A DNA stretch of 64,000 nt from Syntrophotalea carbinolica DSM 2380 (GCF_000012885.1 NC_007498.2:62001-126000); one strand, 5' to 3'. Positions 45,317-56,136 are shown, counted from the first letter of the stretch. Notes: a model not told the origin generated them from the letters alone. Made by a program: numbers and translations.

Positions 45317-48300
45317 CTAAATGAGGCCTTGCAACGCTTTTTTAGCCTCGCCCAACGCGGCTTCGCCGGGCTGTCTGCCGAGACGTATGCCGAGGCGGAA
45401 GTCAGGAGAAAAGCTGTACTTTTTAGGATCCATGTCGAGCAATGCGATGATTTTGTCCGGCTGCACCGGCGTGTCCTGGGCGAACCCGAAGGTCAGGCTG
45501 TGGCCATCGTAGTCGGCGGTGGCGATGCGCAGTCGTTTCATCAGTACCCGCAGTTTCATGACCTCCATCAGCAGCAGGGTCGGATCGGGGGGATCCCCGA
45601 AACGGTCACGCAATTCGTCGGCCAGGTCGTAAAGGGTTTCTTCGTCTTCGGCGGAAGCCAGTTGTTTGTAAAACACCAGCCGCTGGTTGGGGTCGGGCAG
45701 GTATTTTTCCGGCAGAAAAGCCGAAAGCCCAAGACGGATCTCGGGGTCGATACGGTCTTCCCGTTGTTGGCCTTTAAGTTCCGCAATGGTGTCTTCCAGC
45801 AGTTCGGCATACATCTCGAAACCGATGGCCGCGATCTGTCCCGACTGCTTGGGACCGAGCAGGTCGCCGGCGCCGCGCAGCTCCAGGTCGTGGCTGGCAA
45901 TGCGGAAGCCGGCACCGAGTTCGGTCAGCTCGGTCAAGACCCTCAGCCGTTCACGTGCTTCGTGGGTCAGGGTGCTCTCGCCGGGGATCAGCAGATAGGC
46001 GTAGGCACGCAGGTGCGAGCGCCCGACCCGACCGCGCAGCTGGTATAGCTGGGCCAGCCCGAAACAGTCGGCGCGATTGACGATAATGGTGTTGGCGCGG
46101 GGGATATCGAGGCCGTTTTCGATGATGGTGCTGCACACCAGCACGTTGGTTTTGCCTTCCACGAAGTCCATCATCACCGCTTCCAGAGCTTTTTCGGTCA
46201 TCTGGCCATGGCCGACGGCCACGGTTGCTTCGGGAACCAGACTCTGAATGAATTCGGCCATGGCGCCGATATTCTGTACCCTGTTATGCACGAAAAAGAC
46301 CTGTCCGCCCCGGCGCAGTTCATTGAGGATGGCCTGGCGGATCAGATCGTCGTCGAAGCGGCTGACGTAAGTGCGTATAACCTGGCGGTCCACCGGCGGC
46401 GTGTCGATGACCGACAGGTCGCGCAGTCCCAGCAGGCTCATGTGCAGGGTGCGCGGAATGGGCGTTGCGGTGAGGGTCAACAGGTCGACTTCGGCGCGCA
46501 GCTTTTTCAGGCGCTCCTTGTGGGTGACTCCGAAGCGCTGTTCCTCGTCGACGATCAGTAGGCCCAGATCCTTGAAGCGTACGTCGCGTTGCAGCAGTCG
46601 GTGGGTGCCGATAAGGATGTCGATCTTGCCGTCGGCGGCTTGCTGCAGAATCTGTTTCTGTTCGGCGGAGCTGTTCAGCCGCGACAGGGACGCAACGGTG
46701 ACCGGTGTGTCCTTCAGTCGCTCGGCAAAGGTCTGCCCGTGTTGGCGGGCCAGGATGGTGGTCGGAACCAGTACGGCGACCTGTTTGCCGTCCAGAGCCG
46801 CTTTGTAGGCCGCGCGGATGGCCACTTCGGTCTTGCCGTAACCGACGTCGCCGCAGATCACCCGGTCCATGGCCCGCGGAGTTTGCATGTCCGTCAGCAC
46901 ATCGTTGATAGCGGCCATTTGGTCGGCGGTTTCCTCGTAGGGAAAGGCCGCCTCGAATTCGCGGAACATGGCATCCGGCGGCGAATAATGAAAACCTTCG
47001 TGCATTTCGCGGCGTGCATAGATCTGCAGCAGCTCGCGGGCCAGTTCTTCGACCGCGGCACGGGCCTTGAGTTTGGCCTTTTCCCAGGCGCCGCCGCCCA
47101 TGCGGTCGAGGCGCGGCATGGCACCTTCGGCGCCGACATATTTCTGGATCTTTTCGATGCGCTCCACCGGCAGGTAGAGACGATCCTTGCCGGCGTATTC
47201 CAGATTCAGAAAGTCGCCTTCGTTGCCTTGCAGTTGCAGGTGCTGCAGGCCCTGGTAGCGTCCGATGCCGTGGTCGGCATGCACCACCAGATCCCCTTCG
47301 CGCAGTTCGGCCAGGGAGGAAAGCCGGGCTTTGGCCCTGGCTTCGGCAGCGCCGCTGCGGCGACGGGCTCGACGCCCGAAAATCTCTTCCTCGGTGATGA
47401 TGGCCAGGTGTTCATCCGGCAGGCGGAATCCGCTGGACAGCTCGCCCAGGGTGATGACGGGGCGGCCCGGTTCGAGTTTGGCGATATCGATGCCGTCGCG
47501 CAACGGCAGGTCGAGGCCGCGTCCCGCCAGCAGGGCCTGCAGGCGTTCGGCCTGGCCCTGCTGATGACAGACCAGCAGCAGGCGCCAGTTCTGCTTCTGC
47601 CAGCCGTGCAGGCGGCTGGCCAGTTGCGCGGCCAGGCCACCGTCCTGTTGCTGATTGCTGCGCAGGTCGGCATTGCTTTCGGTATGCAGTGCCACCCGCG
47701 GCGTCTGTTCCTCCAGGTCATACAGACGCAGAGTCGTGACGTCGATGTGCGGCAGAAGGGCGAGGCTGTCGGCCAGCTCGTTTCCGCTCAGGTAGAGAGC
47801 ATCCCCGGGCAGATACAGCTCGCCATGGTTCGCCATGCGATGTTCGCCTTCGCTGATTTCATCGCTGAGCCGATCCATTTCCTGGGCGATGGCCGGAGGG
47901 TCGAGACGCACCAGTCGACCGCCGGTGACGTAGTCGAAAATAGTGTCGAGTCCGTCGTAGCACAGGGGCATGAAGAAGCTGTGTCCCGGACCGAGCAGTC
48001 CTTCGCGTGCTTCCTCGAGCAGGGCTTCGCGTTGAGGTCGCGCTATGCCGAGAGCATCGGCGCGTTGTTTAAGGGTTCGCGCGAAGGTTTCCAGGTGCTC
48101 GCCGGCCAGGATCATTTCCCTTGCCGGCAGCAATTCCAGCGAGGCTATGTGGTGTTCGCGGGAACGCTGGGTGGTGGGATCGAAGGGGCGCATGCGTTCG
48201 ATCTGGTCGCCGAAAAATTCGATGCGCACCGGTTCCGGCAGGGTCGGCGGGTACAGATCCAGCAGATCGCCGCGCACGGAGAAGGTGCCGGGATCTTCCA

Positions 48301-48802
48301 CCAGCGGTACGGCATGGTAGCCGAGTTCGGCCAGGTGCGGCAGCAGGGCTTCGCGGGGGTGAAGCTCCTGTTCCCGCAGGCAGCTGCGCAGCCCGGCGAG
48401 CACGCGTCGCGGCATGACCCGCTGCATGACGGAGCGCACGGTCATGACCAGCGCCAGGGCGCGCCCGTCGGCCAGCGCCGCCAGTGTTGCCAGGCGAGTG
48501 GCTTCGATCGCGGGGTGGGGCAGCAGGGCTTCGTAGGGGCGCATTTCCCAGTGGGGCAGGTAAAATACCTGGTCGGGGCGACCCAGATAAAAGCCGAGAT
48601 CGGCGGTTATGCGAACCGCTTGTTCCTGGCTGGCAGCCAGTATCAGCAAAGGGGCGGGGTTTTCGGCCAGCAGGCGCGCAAGCACGAAGGCGCAGCTGGT
48701 GCCGGTCATGCCCAGTAGTTCAGTGTGAGGCAGGCCCTCCAGGGTGGCGGCTAATTCGTCCAGGGCCGGATGGAGTTCCGTATGGGGATCAGAAGGTGTC
48801 AT
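45317..48802 (-). CDS. mfd: Transcription-repair coupling factor
   Basis: 1161 residues. Removes stalled RNA polymerase and brings UvrA. The N-terminal UvrB-like part contains FYLPHWEMRPYEALLPH. The RNA polymerase-interacting domain starts GDLVVHADHGIGRYQGLQ. The translocase has GDVGYGKTEVA (Walker A), IVDEEQRFG and LRGRVGRS (motif VI). A C-terminal TRCF domain is present. No clear ribosome site precedes the ATG. It leads an operon with two parvulin genes, which have no obvious functional link. Confidence 0.97.
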   Translation of the reverse strand: MTPSDPHTELHPALDELAATLEGLPHTELLGMTGTSCAFVLARLLAENPAPLLILAASQEQAVRITADLGFYLGRPDQVFYLPHWEMRPYEALLPHPAIEATRLATLAALADGRALALVMTVRSVMQRVMPRRVLAGLRSCLREQELHPREALLPHLAELGYHAVPLVEDPGTFSVRGDLLDLYPPTLPEPVRIEFFGDQIERMRPFDPTTQRSREHHIASLELLPAREMILAGEHLETFARTLKQRADALGIARPQREALLEEAREGLLGPGHSFFMPLCYDGLDTIFDYVTGGRLVRLDPPAIAQEMDRLSDEISEGEHRMANHGELYLPGDALYLSGNELADSLALLPHIDVTTLRLYDLEEQTPRVALHTESNADLRSNQQQDGGLAAQLASRLHGWQKQNWRLLLVCHQQGQAERLQALLAGRGLDLPLRDGIDIAKLEPGRPVITLGELSSGFRLPDEHLAIITEEEIFGRRARRRSGAAEARAKARLSSLAELREGDLVVHADHGIGRYQGLQHLQLQGNEGDFLNLEYAGKDRLYLPVERIEKIQKYVGAEGAMPRLDRMGGGAWEKAKLKARAAVEELARELLQIYARREMHEGFHYSPPDAMFREFEAAFPYEETADQMAAINDVLTDMQTPRAMDRVICGDVGYGKTEVAIRAAYKAALDGKQVAVLVPTTILARQHGQTFAERLKDTPVTVASLSRLNSSAEQKQILQQAADGKIDILIGTHRLLQRDVRFKDLGLLIVDEEQRFGVTHKERLKKLRAEVDLLTLTATPIPRTLHMSLLGLRDLSVIDTPPVDRQVIRTYVSRFDDDLIRQAILNELRRGGQVFFVHNRVQNIGAMAEFIQSLVPEATVAVGHGQMTEKALEAVMMDFVEGKTNVLVCSTIIENGLDIPRANTIIVNRADCFGLAQLYQLRGRVGRSHLRAYAYLLIPGESTLTHEARERLRVLTELTELGAGFRIASHDLELRGAGDLLGPKQSGQIAAIGFEMYAELLEDTIAELKGQQREDRIDPEIRLGLSAFLPEKYLPDPNQRLVFYKQLASAEDEETLYDLADELRDRFGDPPDPTLLLMEVMKLRVLMKRLRIATADYDGHSLTFGFAQDTPVQPDKIIALLDMDPKKYSFSPDFRLGIRLGRQPGEAALGEAKKALQGLI

Positions 48803-48810
48803 GCATCAAA

Positions 48811-48838
48811 AAGAGCGGGGGCGCATTCGAGCGCCCCC
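48811..48838 (-). terminator. Terminator after nadA
   Basis: GGGGGCGC pairs with GCGCCCCC around TCGAAT, then GCTCTTTTTG on the minus strand. It lies between nadA and the mfd start, so mfd must have its promoter in or after it. Confidence 0.85.
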
Positions 48839-48870
48839 CCGTCCTGTAGATTAATATATTGTGGATTCCC

Positions 48871-49785
48871 TCAGTCGCGCGGCACAGCCAGCATGCGCTC
48901 CAGGGATTTGCGGGCGCCATCGGCGATCTCCGCGGGTACCGTGACTGTGGGGCTCATGGTCTGCAGGCAGTGCAAAACCTCTTCGAGAGTGATGTATTTC
49001 ATGGTTTTGCAGAACAGCAGGGAATTAGGCATGATGAACTGCTTGTCGGGGTTTTCTTTGCGCAGTCGGTAGAGAATGCCCTGTTCGGTGCCGAGAATGA
49101 ATTTTTTAGCCGGGCTGGTGCGGACATAATCGATCATGCCGCTGGTCGAAGCGACCAGGTCTGCCATGGCCAGAATCTGGGGCCGGCATTCGGGGTGCGC
49201 CAGGAACAGCGCGTCCGGGTGTGCCTGTTTGGCGGCCAGCACGTCTTCCTCGGGCAATTGATCGTGAAACGGGCAGTACCCTTCCCAGAAATAACACTTT
49301 TTATCGGTGTTGGCGGCGATGTAACGACCGAGGTTGCGATCCGGAACCAGAATGACTTCGTCTTCGTCCAGAGAGTTGACGACGGCCACGGCGTTGGCGC
49401 TGGTGCAGCAGATATCGCTTTCGGCTTTGATCGCCGCACTGGAGTTGACATAGGTTACCACGGGGCGTCCGGGCAGACGAGCTTTCATTTCCCGCAGTTT
49501 ATCGATTTCGACCATGTCGGCCATGGGGCAGCCGGCATCGGTGCGAGGTAGCAGGACCGTTTTGTCGGGCGCCAGTATCGCCGCGCTTTCCGCCATGAAA
49601 TGTACGCCACACAACACGATTACCTTGCAGTCCGTCTGCGCGGCTTCGATGGCCATGGCCAGGGAGTCGCCAGCGACATCGGCAATCTCCTGGATTTCAT
49701 CGCGCTGATAAAAATGCGCCATGATCAACGCGTTGCGCTCTTTGGCCAGGCGGCGGATCTCCTCCTTGAGTTGTTGCGAATTCAT
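48871..49785 (-). CDS. nadA: Quinolinate synthase
   Basis: 304 residues. Condenses iminoaspartate with dihydroxyacetone phosphate to quinolinate for NAD synthesis, using a 4Fe-4S cluster. Cluster ligands are the Cys in [10 protein letters not shown], the Cys in [10 protein letters not shown] and the Cys in the C-terminal [10 protein letters not shown] or LAHPECRP region. [24 protein letters not shown] is the substrate loop. nadB and nadC are not nearby. Confidence 0.96.
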   Translation of the reverse strand: MNSQQLKEEIRRLAKERNALIMAHFYQRDEIQEIADVAGDSLAMAIEAAQTDCKVIVLCGVHFMAESAAILAPDKTVLLPRTDAGCPMADMVEIDKLREMKARLPGRPVVTYVNSSAAIKAESDICCTSANAVAVVNSLDEDEVILVPDRNLGRYIAANTDKKCYFWEGYCPFHDQLPEEDVLAAKQAHPDALFLAHPECRPQILAMADLVASTSGMIDYVRTSPAKKFILGTEQGILYRLRKENPDKQFIMPNSLLFCKTMKYITLEEVLHCLQTMSPTVTVPAEIADGARKSLERMLAVPRD

Positions 49786-49883
49786 TTATAGGCCTTTTCG
49801 GTAAAGGGGTAAACGGTATTATAATAGCGCGCATAATAGTGTAAAACCCTTTATTTGTCAAACTGTTAACCGTGTTGACCGGC

Positions 49884-49912
49884 TTGACAGCGGGAGGGTT
49901 TGCGGCTATTGT
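49884..49912 (+). promoter_or_regulatory. Probable promoter of the tat genes
   Basis: TTGACA, 17-base spacer, TATTGT, about 50 bases before the first tat ATG, in the divergent region with nadA. Confidence 0.6.
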
Positions 49913-49963
49913 CAGCTTATGCCGAAAAAACGGTAACTTTCGATGATTAAAAGAGGTTTCTAC

Positions 49964-50233
49964 ATGTTCAATATCGGTCCGACCGAACTTTTACTGATCC
50001 TGGCTTTGGCCTTGATCATTCTCGGGCCCCGGCGCCTGCCGGAGCTGGCTCGCGCCCTGGGTAAGGGGTTGGCGGAATTCAAGCGCGCGACCCGGGATTT
50101 TCATGATGATCACGCCGAAGATGTCTCCTCCGGGGGTGCCGATCAGGTTGCCGAGGAGAGTCGTCCGGCGGCACTGAAAGAGGATGCCCGGCAAGATGAA
50201 GGCGAACAGCGTCCTCCTTCCTCCCATGGTTGA
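49964..50233 (+). CDS. tatB: Twin-arginine translocase TatA/TatB-type subunit
   Basis: 89 residues from the ATG at 49964 (AAAAGAGG upstream; an ATG seven codons earlier is weaker). One N-terminal membrane helix, [20 protein letters not shown], is followed by the GP hinge, an amphipathic helix ([20 protein letters not shown]) and an acidic, disordered tail. The MFNIG start is TatB-like; in such genomes one protein may serve as both TatA and TatB. It overlaps tatC. Confidence 0.9.
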
Positions 50234-50978
50234 TGCGTCCCTGATCGATCACCTGGATGAATTGAGGCGCCGCCTGATGATCGCGGGGGGCGCCTGGCTG
50301 CTTGGGGCCCTGATCTGTTACGCGTTTTCCCAGCAATTGTTTCAGGCCGTTTCCGCTCCTTTGCGCCAGGCGCTGCCGGAGGGCAGTTCCCTGGTGTTCA
50401 TTCATGCGACCGAGCCGTTTTTTACCTATATCAAACTGTCGGCCATGGCCGGTCTGTTGCTGAGTCTGCCGGTGATTTTCTGGCAACTGTGGGCGTTTGT
50501 CGCACCGGGACTTTATCCGAGCGAAAAACGTCTGGCGCTGCCGTTCGTATTGGCCAGCAGCGGCTGTTTCGGTGCTGGCGCCTGGTTCGGGTTCGGTTAC
50601 GTTTTTCCCCTGGTTTTCCGCTTTTTGGTCAGTTATGGCACCGAGGTGGGCAATATCAGCGCCATGCTCTCCATGGGAGCCTATTTGTCGCTATCCTGCC
50701 GACTGTTGCTGGCCTTCGGGCTGGTTTTCGAACTGCCTATCCTTATCTTTTTTCTCACCCGCATGGGGATTGTCGACCATTTCTGGCTGGCCCGGCGACG
50801 GCGTACGGCGCTGCTGCTGGCTTTTGTCGTCGGGGCTGTTCTGACGCCGCCCGATATCGTTTCCCAGTTGGCGATTGCCGGGCCCTTTGTGGTTTTGTAC
50901 GAAGTCAGTATTGTGGTGGCTCGCGTTGGTGCGAAACGCAGCCGTGACGCCTTCTCTGAGGAAAACAGCGCCGAATGA
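50184..50978 (+). CDS. tatC: Twin-arginine translocase subunit TatC
   Basis: 264 residues if started at the first ATG. Six membrane helices; [20 protein letters not shown] is the conserved cytoplasmic N-terminus and [11 protein letters not shown]-type sequence appears as [14 protein letters not shown]. Receptor core for folded, twin-arginine-tagged proteins. The start is uncertain: 50184, 50196 or 50226 are possible, all overlapping or touching the upstream tat gene. The CHASE-GGDEF start overlaps its stop. Confidence 0.94.
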
Positions 50979-52585
50979 ACAAGGCCTACAAAATTATTAC
51001 GGTTCTGGCGGTATCGCTGGGCATCGGTCTGTCTTTGCTGCTGTTCTGGCGCCTTCGTATGGTGGAAAAGCGGGAGCTTTTGACCACGTTCCAGCGTGAA
51101 GTCGAAGCCAAAGCCGTGATCTTTGATCGCCAAATTCTTTTGAATCTCGAAGTGCTTTATGCGTTTAAGAACCTGTTTTCCGCTTCCCAGAGGGTCGAAG
51201 AAAGCGAATTCGCCGCTGTGGCTTTCGAGACTATGCAGCGCCATGCGGGGATCCGCGCCCTGGCCTGGGTGCCTTATGTCCCCGAAACGCAGCGACGGGC
51301 GTTCGAGCTGGCGCGTTATGCGGACCCTTCAGGTTTTCAATTTCATGAGTTCTCGGCAGGGGGCTGGCGGACGGTTGCCGGTTCTCGCAAGGCCTATTTC
51401 CCGCTATATTTTCTGGAGCCGGAGGCATCCTTCAAGCCGGTTGTGGGAGGGGATCTGGGCGCCGACCCGGCATGCCTGAGTCTGTTGAACGCCGTCCGGG
51501 ACGAAGGTCTGGTCCAGGTTGCCGGAAATTTCAAAATTGCCGGCTTAAACGATTTGCAGCCCACCTTTTTAGGGGTGCTGCCGGTTTATTCGGGGCGCCC
51601 GGAAACGCAGGCCTCCCGGCGTGATAATCTGCTCGGATTTATCGTCGGCATCTTTGATTTTACGACCCTGTTCCAGGGCTCTGGGTGGGGGGATTTCCCG
51701 GATCTTCTCGCCGTGCGCCTTATCGATGCCCGCAACTCCGCTGCGAACAGGGAGCTGTATGCTTACCGACGGCAGACCGGCGTACCGCTGCCGTCGGCTT
51801 TCATCTGCGAACATGATGTACCGGTGGTCGGAAAAGCCCATTGGCGATTGCAGGCCGAACCCGTCGGCGATTATTTCAGTCGTTATCGGAGCGTAACCCC
51901 CTGGTTGCTCGGGCTGGCCGGGTTGCTCCTCACTTTGATGGTGCCGCTGGTGATGTGGTTTGTGAGCAGGCGTGCGGCGTCCGTTGATAAGCTGGTTGCG
52001 CAAAGAACTTACGAGCTGGACGAAGCCAATCGACGACTCGCCAGTTTGTCCCTGACCGATGGTTTAACCGGCATTGCCAATCGCCGCTCTTTCGACGATC
52101 ATCTTGCGCAGGAATGGAAACGGGCCCTGCGCGATCGGCACCCGCTGAGTCTGATCATGGTCGATATCGATCATTTCAAGGCCTATAACGATTATTACGG
52201 GCACCTGGCCGGTGACGATTGTTTGCGCCAGGTGGCGCGCATGCTTCAATCCGTGGTGGCGCGTCCCGGCGACCTGGTGGCGCGGTATGGCGGCGAGGAG
52301 TTTGCCTTGATACTGCCGCAAACCGATCATGGTGCCAAAAGCCTGGGGGAATCGTGCCGCGCAGCGGTAGCCGGGGGCAAGATCCCGCATCACGCTTCGC
52401 CGGTAAAACCCGTCGTCACGGTGAGTGTCGGGGTGGCGACAATGATTCCCCATGTCGAGGATGATCCTTCCCAGCTTATCAAAGCGGCGGATCAGGCCAT
52501 GTATCGGGCCAAGCTCCTGGGGCGTGACCATGTGGTGGTGGAGGCGCCGGCTTCGCAGAGTGTCTTCATGCCCGGTGGAGTTTAG
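50975..52585 (+). CDS. CHASE-domain diguanylate cyclase
   Basis: 536 residues. A membrane helix at 7-25, a periplasmic CHASE domain (about 45-270, [22 protein letters not shown]), a second helix near 308-332, a short coiled stretch, then a GGDEF domain from about 365. The active site is [16 protein letters not shown] five residues before it is the inhibitory RxxD site, so product feedback is expected. Makes cyclic di-GMP in response to an external signal. Its ATG overlaps the tatC stop (ATGA), so it is co-transcribed with the Tat genes. Confidence 0.93.
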
Positions 52586-52726
52586 TAAATATACGGTTCA
52601 TCCTGTCTGCAGAGACGTCTTCCTCGCGGTAGGTCGGATTGACGCGACCGCCTGGCGATCTTTTCGCAAAATCGACATCCTTTCCCTTGCATTGATTCGC
52701 ACCTCGATTGGCGGTATAGTGCCGTT

Positions 52727-53665
52727 ATGAATTTTGCACTCGATATCGCTCAACTTCAAAAATCCTTCGGCGGTACGCCGGCGGTTCGCAACCTTTCCCT
52801 GTCCGTGCATCCGGGCGAGATCTTCGGTCTGCTCGGGCCTAACGGTGCCGGCAAAAGCACCACCATCAACATGATCAGCGGCGTCTGTCGCATCGATGCC
52901 GGTCAGGTGCAGGTATTCGGGCACGATAACTGCGCCGAACGCCGTATCACGCGACGTCTGGTGGGGGTCATGCACCAGGAAATCGTCACCGACAACTTTT
53001 TCACCATCGATCGCGCGTTGAGAATCCATGCCGGTTATTACGGCGTGCCGCGGGACAATGCGTGGCGCGAGTTGCTGATTGAGCGGTTGGGGCTCGGTCC
53101 CCATCTGCACAAATCGATGAACAAATTGTCCGGCGGTCTCAAGCGCCGCTTCATGGTCGCCAAGGCCATGATTCACAAACCCCGCCTGTTGATCCTTGAC
53201 GAACCGACCGCCGGCGTCGATGTCGAGTTGCGGCGTAATCTCTGGGATTTTGTGCGGGAGATCAACCGGGAGGGCGTGACGGTTCTGCTGACTACCCACT
53301 ATCTGGAGGAAGCGGAACAGATGTGCGGTCGTATCGCCATCATGAATCATGGGGAGCTTATCGCTCTGGAAGAAACGGCGCGGCTGCTGGCACGTATCGA
53401 AGGCCGCCATTTGCAGCTGACCCTCGAGCAACCGCTGCAGCAGGTGCCTGTAGAGCTGCACGATCTGCATCCGGCTATGCGAGAAGCCGGCCGGGTGTTG
53501 CATCTGGTCCTCGACGGCGGGCAGGGGGCCGGTGCGATATTGCGACGTATCACCGACCTTGGCATCGCGGTGAGGGATATCGAAACGACCCGCCCGGGTC
53601 TCGAAGAGGTGTTCCTGCATCTTACCGGGGCGCGCCCCGACAACGGACAGGCAGGTGGCAAATGA
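52727..53665 (+). CDS. ABC-2-type transporter ATP-binding protein
   Basis: 312 residues. Walker A GLLGPNGAGKSTTIN, signature LSGGLKRRFMVAKAM, Walker B LLILDEPTAGVDVELRR, and the switch His in LLTTHYLEEAEQ. The C-terminal 80 residues are the extension common in drug, lipid or polysaccharide exporters of the CcmA/YadG type. It pairs with the permease that overlaps its stop. Confidence 0.94.
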   Translation: MNFALDIAQLQKSFGGTPAVRNLSLSVHPGEIFGLLGPNGAGKSTTINMISGVCRIDAGQVQVFGHDNCAERRITRRLVGVMHQEIVTDNFFTIDRALRIHAGYYGVPRDNAWRELLIERLGLGPHLHKSMNKLSGGLKRRFMVAKAMIHKPRLLILDEPTAGVDVELRRNLWDFVREINREGVTVLLTTHYLEEAEQMCGRIAIMNHGELIALEETARLLARIEGRHLQLTLEQPLQQVPVELHDLHPAMREAGRVLHLVLDGGQGAGAILRRITDLGIAVRDIETTRPGLEEVFLHLTGARPDNGQAGGK

Positions 53666-54456
53666 TGGAACGTTTTCGGCAACCCGAGAAATTCGTGGCC
53701 TGGCTGCCTTTCGCGACTCTCCTGCAAAAAGAGGTGCGACGCTTTTTGCGCGTATCCTTCCAGACGCTGCTGGCGCCTATCGTAACCGCTTCATTGTATC
53801 TTTTTGTTTTCGGTGCCACGCTTGGCGAGCGTATCTCGGTGCTTGAGGGCTTCAGTTATGCGCAGTTCGTCATCCCGGGCCTGATCCTCATGGGCGTTAT
53901 TACCAACAGTTTCGCTAATACCTCCTCGTCATTGTTCATTTCCCGCTATCTGGGCAATATCGTGGATCTGCTGGTGACGCCCATCAGTGCACCGCAGTTT
54001 ATCCTGGCCTATACCCTTGCCGCCATGCTGCGCGGATTGCTGGTCGGCGGCGCCGTATTGGTTATCTCCACCTTTTTTGCCGACCTGCCTTGGGTGCATC
54101 CGTATGCAACCCTGGCCATGGCCGCCCTGGCCAGCTTTCTGTTCGCCCAGTTCGGCCTGATTGCCGCCATCCACGCCAATACCTTCGACGCCCTGTCGAT
54201 GTTCAACAATTTCCTTATTGTGCCGTTGATTTACCTCGGCGGCGTCTTTTATCCCGTCTCCATCCTGCCGCCGTTCTGGGAACATCTGTCACGTTTCAAT
54301 CCTATGTTGTATCTTATCGATGGCTTCCGGCAGACCATTCTCGGGGTGGGCGACGTGCCTCTGATGGTGTCTTTTTCCGCGACTTTCGCCATGGCCTTTG
54401 TTCTGTTCTGCTGGGCGGCTTTGCTTATCGGGCGAGGCTACAAGTTGCGGTTGTAA
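53662..54456 (+). CDS. ABC-2-type transporter permease
   Basis: 264 residues from ATG 53662, which overlaps the ATPase stop (ATGA). Six predicted membrane helices; GVFYPVSILPPFWEHLSRFNPMLYLIDGFRQTILG is the ABC-2 signature. Very like YadH in layout. The exported substrate is unknown. The frame extends upstream inside the ATPase gene but this is not coding. Confidence 0.93.
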   Translation: MMERFRQPEKFVAWLPFATLLQKEVRRFLRVSFQTLLAPIVTASLYLFVFGATLGERISVLEGFSYAQFVIPGLILMGVITNSFANTSSSLFISRYLGNIVDLLVTPISAPQFILAYTLAAMLRGLLVGGAVLVISTFFADLPWVHPYATLAMAALASFLFAQFGLIAAIHANTFDALSMFNNFLIVPLIYLGGVFYPVSILPPFWEHLSRFNPMLYLIDGFRQTILGVGDVPLMVSFSATFAMAFVLFCWAALLIGRGYKLRL

Positions 54457-54896
54457 AGGTGATTTGCAGGTTCGGGTATGATTCTCGGTTTCCAGAACGT
54501 TGACGTCTCGTTGTATAGGATTGAATAATTTCTATGTTCATGTTGCGTACACCCTAAATAATCCTGGCAAATTATTCTCTTCTGGAGATAAGCATAGATA
54601 GTCATACAGCGGTCGGGGCGATGAAAAATTAGGTATAATGAAATACAAAGCGGTTATTTTAAGCCGATCTCAATTGATATCTGTCGGATGTTTTATAAAC
54701 TTTTCTGGCAACGCATAGTTGTCGAGTGCGTACTTGGCAATTCGGTTCGGTTTTTTTATGGAGTCCCGAATTTATCTGGAACATCTCCTTGTTTGAACGA
54801 TCACCTTGATCCAACCTTGCTGGTGCGGCGTATCGGTGGTGTGTAATCTGACCCCTTGCTTATGTTTCCTATTTTAATGTGGGTTTGGTCTCTAAT
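54457..54896. other. AT-rich gene-free stretch
   Basis: About 440 bases with composition clearly lower in GC than the exporter genes before it. No frame with a ribosome site. It may be the left part of a transferred segment that includes the PAP2 gene. No attachment site, tRNA or repeat was recognised. Confidence 0.5.
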
Positions 54897-55904
54897 ATGC
54901 GTACAGTTCTATTCCAAATATCTCCACTCATCCTGATTACCTCTATACTATCAATCTCGACATATCTCTTTGCTAGCCTATATTCAGTTAGTCATTTATC
55001 ATTTGAAGGATGGGCTAATCGAGTTATATATTTTCCAATTTTGTTTTTCCTCTGTTTTATTGTTACAGGTATCATTGAGTCTTTTTTCGCTTTGTCTGAT
55101 TTCATTGATCCGAAAAATGGACAAGTCAACATTCGTGACCTCTGGAAAGAAACACTTTTCAAACTTAATCCATGGAGTGGTGTTGTAGTCTCCAGCCTCA
55201 TGGGTTTAGGAATAATTGGTTGTGCGAATCTTGCCGAAATTTATCGTACTATCACCGTTGTATGGTATGACAATATCTTGTGGACAATTGAAAAGCCTTT
55301 GTTTGTTAAACTTATCGGCTCTTGGGTTGATGTTCCAGAATTATGGGATCATGTCTATTTCTCACTATGGGTTTTTGTTTTTATTTCGATGGCTATTGTG
55401 TACAGATTTTGCCCTCTCCAACGATTTGTGCAAGTGGCCATGGCAGTTGTAATTGCCTTTTACATTACTCGATGTTCAAATTTACTTTTCCCTACAGCTG
55501 GGCCAGCATTTTATAATAGTGAATTATTCAATCTTGCTGGAACCCATTGTGCCAAAATGCAGCAACTTTTGAGATTGTATATGGATGGTCAAGTGACGCA
55601 AAATGGATTAATGCCGGGGACTATGGCGATGCCCAGCCTTCATGTTGGGTTGATGGGCATAGCCGTTTGGCAACTTGCTCACATTTGGCGTAGGACTTTG
55701 TGGGTAACAATTCCATGGTTCCTGATGGTTTGGATGTCTACGGTAATGCTGGGATGGCATTATGTATTAGATGGGATTGGTGGCATCATTGTTATCGCAA
55801 TAGCAATGCTCATCGCCCGCATAATATTTTGTGTATGGAGCTTTTTCGGAGTAAGGGGTTTCCCTTTAAGAAATCTAGCCTCGCAAAACAAATCTGCGGC
55901 ATAA
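54897..55904 (+). CDS. PAP2-superfamily membrane protein (Aur1/Ipt1-like)
   Basis: 335 residues, starting at ATG 54897 (a GTG at 54879 is possible; neither has a good ribosome site). Seven or more membrane helices. The lipid phosphatase/phosphotransferase motifs are FPTAGPAFYN, AMPSLHVGLMG and LGWHYVLDGIGG, which hold the His and Asp of the PAP2_3 (Aur1-like) group. It probably moves or removes a phosphate head group on a membrane lipid. Codon use is AT-rich, unlike nearly all other genes here, so recent transfer is likely. Confidence 0.82.
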   Translation: MRTVLFQISPLILITSILSISTYLFASLYSVSHLSFEGWANRVIYFPILFFLCFIVTGIIESFFALSDFIDPKNGQVNIRDLWKETLFKLNPWSGVVVSSLMGLGIIGCANLAEIYRTITVVWYDNILWTIEKPLFVKLIGSWVDVPELWDHVYFSLWVFVFISMAIVYRFCPLQRFVQVAMAVVIAFYITRCSNLLFPTAGPAFYNSELFNLAGTHCAKMQQLLRLYMDGQVTQNGLMPGTMAMPSLHVGLMGIAVWQLAHIWRRTLWVTIPWFLMVWMSTVMLGWHYVLDGIGGIIVIAIAMLIARIIFCVWSFFGVRGFPLRNLASQNKSAA

Positions 55905-56136
55905 TCTGGTACTGCGCCAGTTCGTTCCAGCTTTCACACCAAATAAAACCTCTATCCGTTATGTTTTGTGAAGTGCTTTTGTGAGGGACCTGACAGCTAT
56001 GCGGAGAACAATGATAGTTATGCCTCCCGTATGGAACAGATTGTCTCCATGTTTTAAATAAGTTTGGTAGTTCACTTTGCAAAAGGTATTGTAATAGAGA
56101 TGAACAGATATGACTTATAGTATAGGAGGAAGCCAT

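Noticed and set aside
46589-48718. Open frame of 709 codons antisense to mfd
   Set aside because: It is a shadow of the strongly GC-biased mfd gene; composition is low-complexity and no domain is seen.
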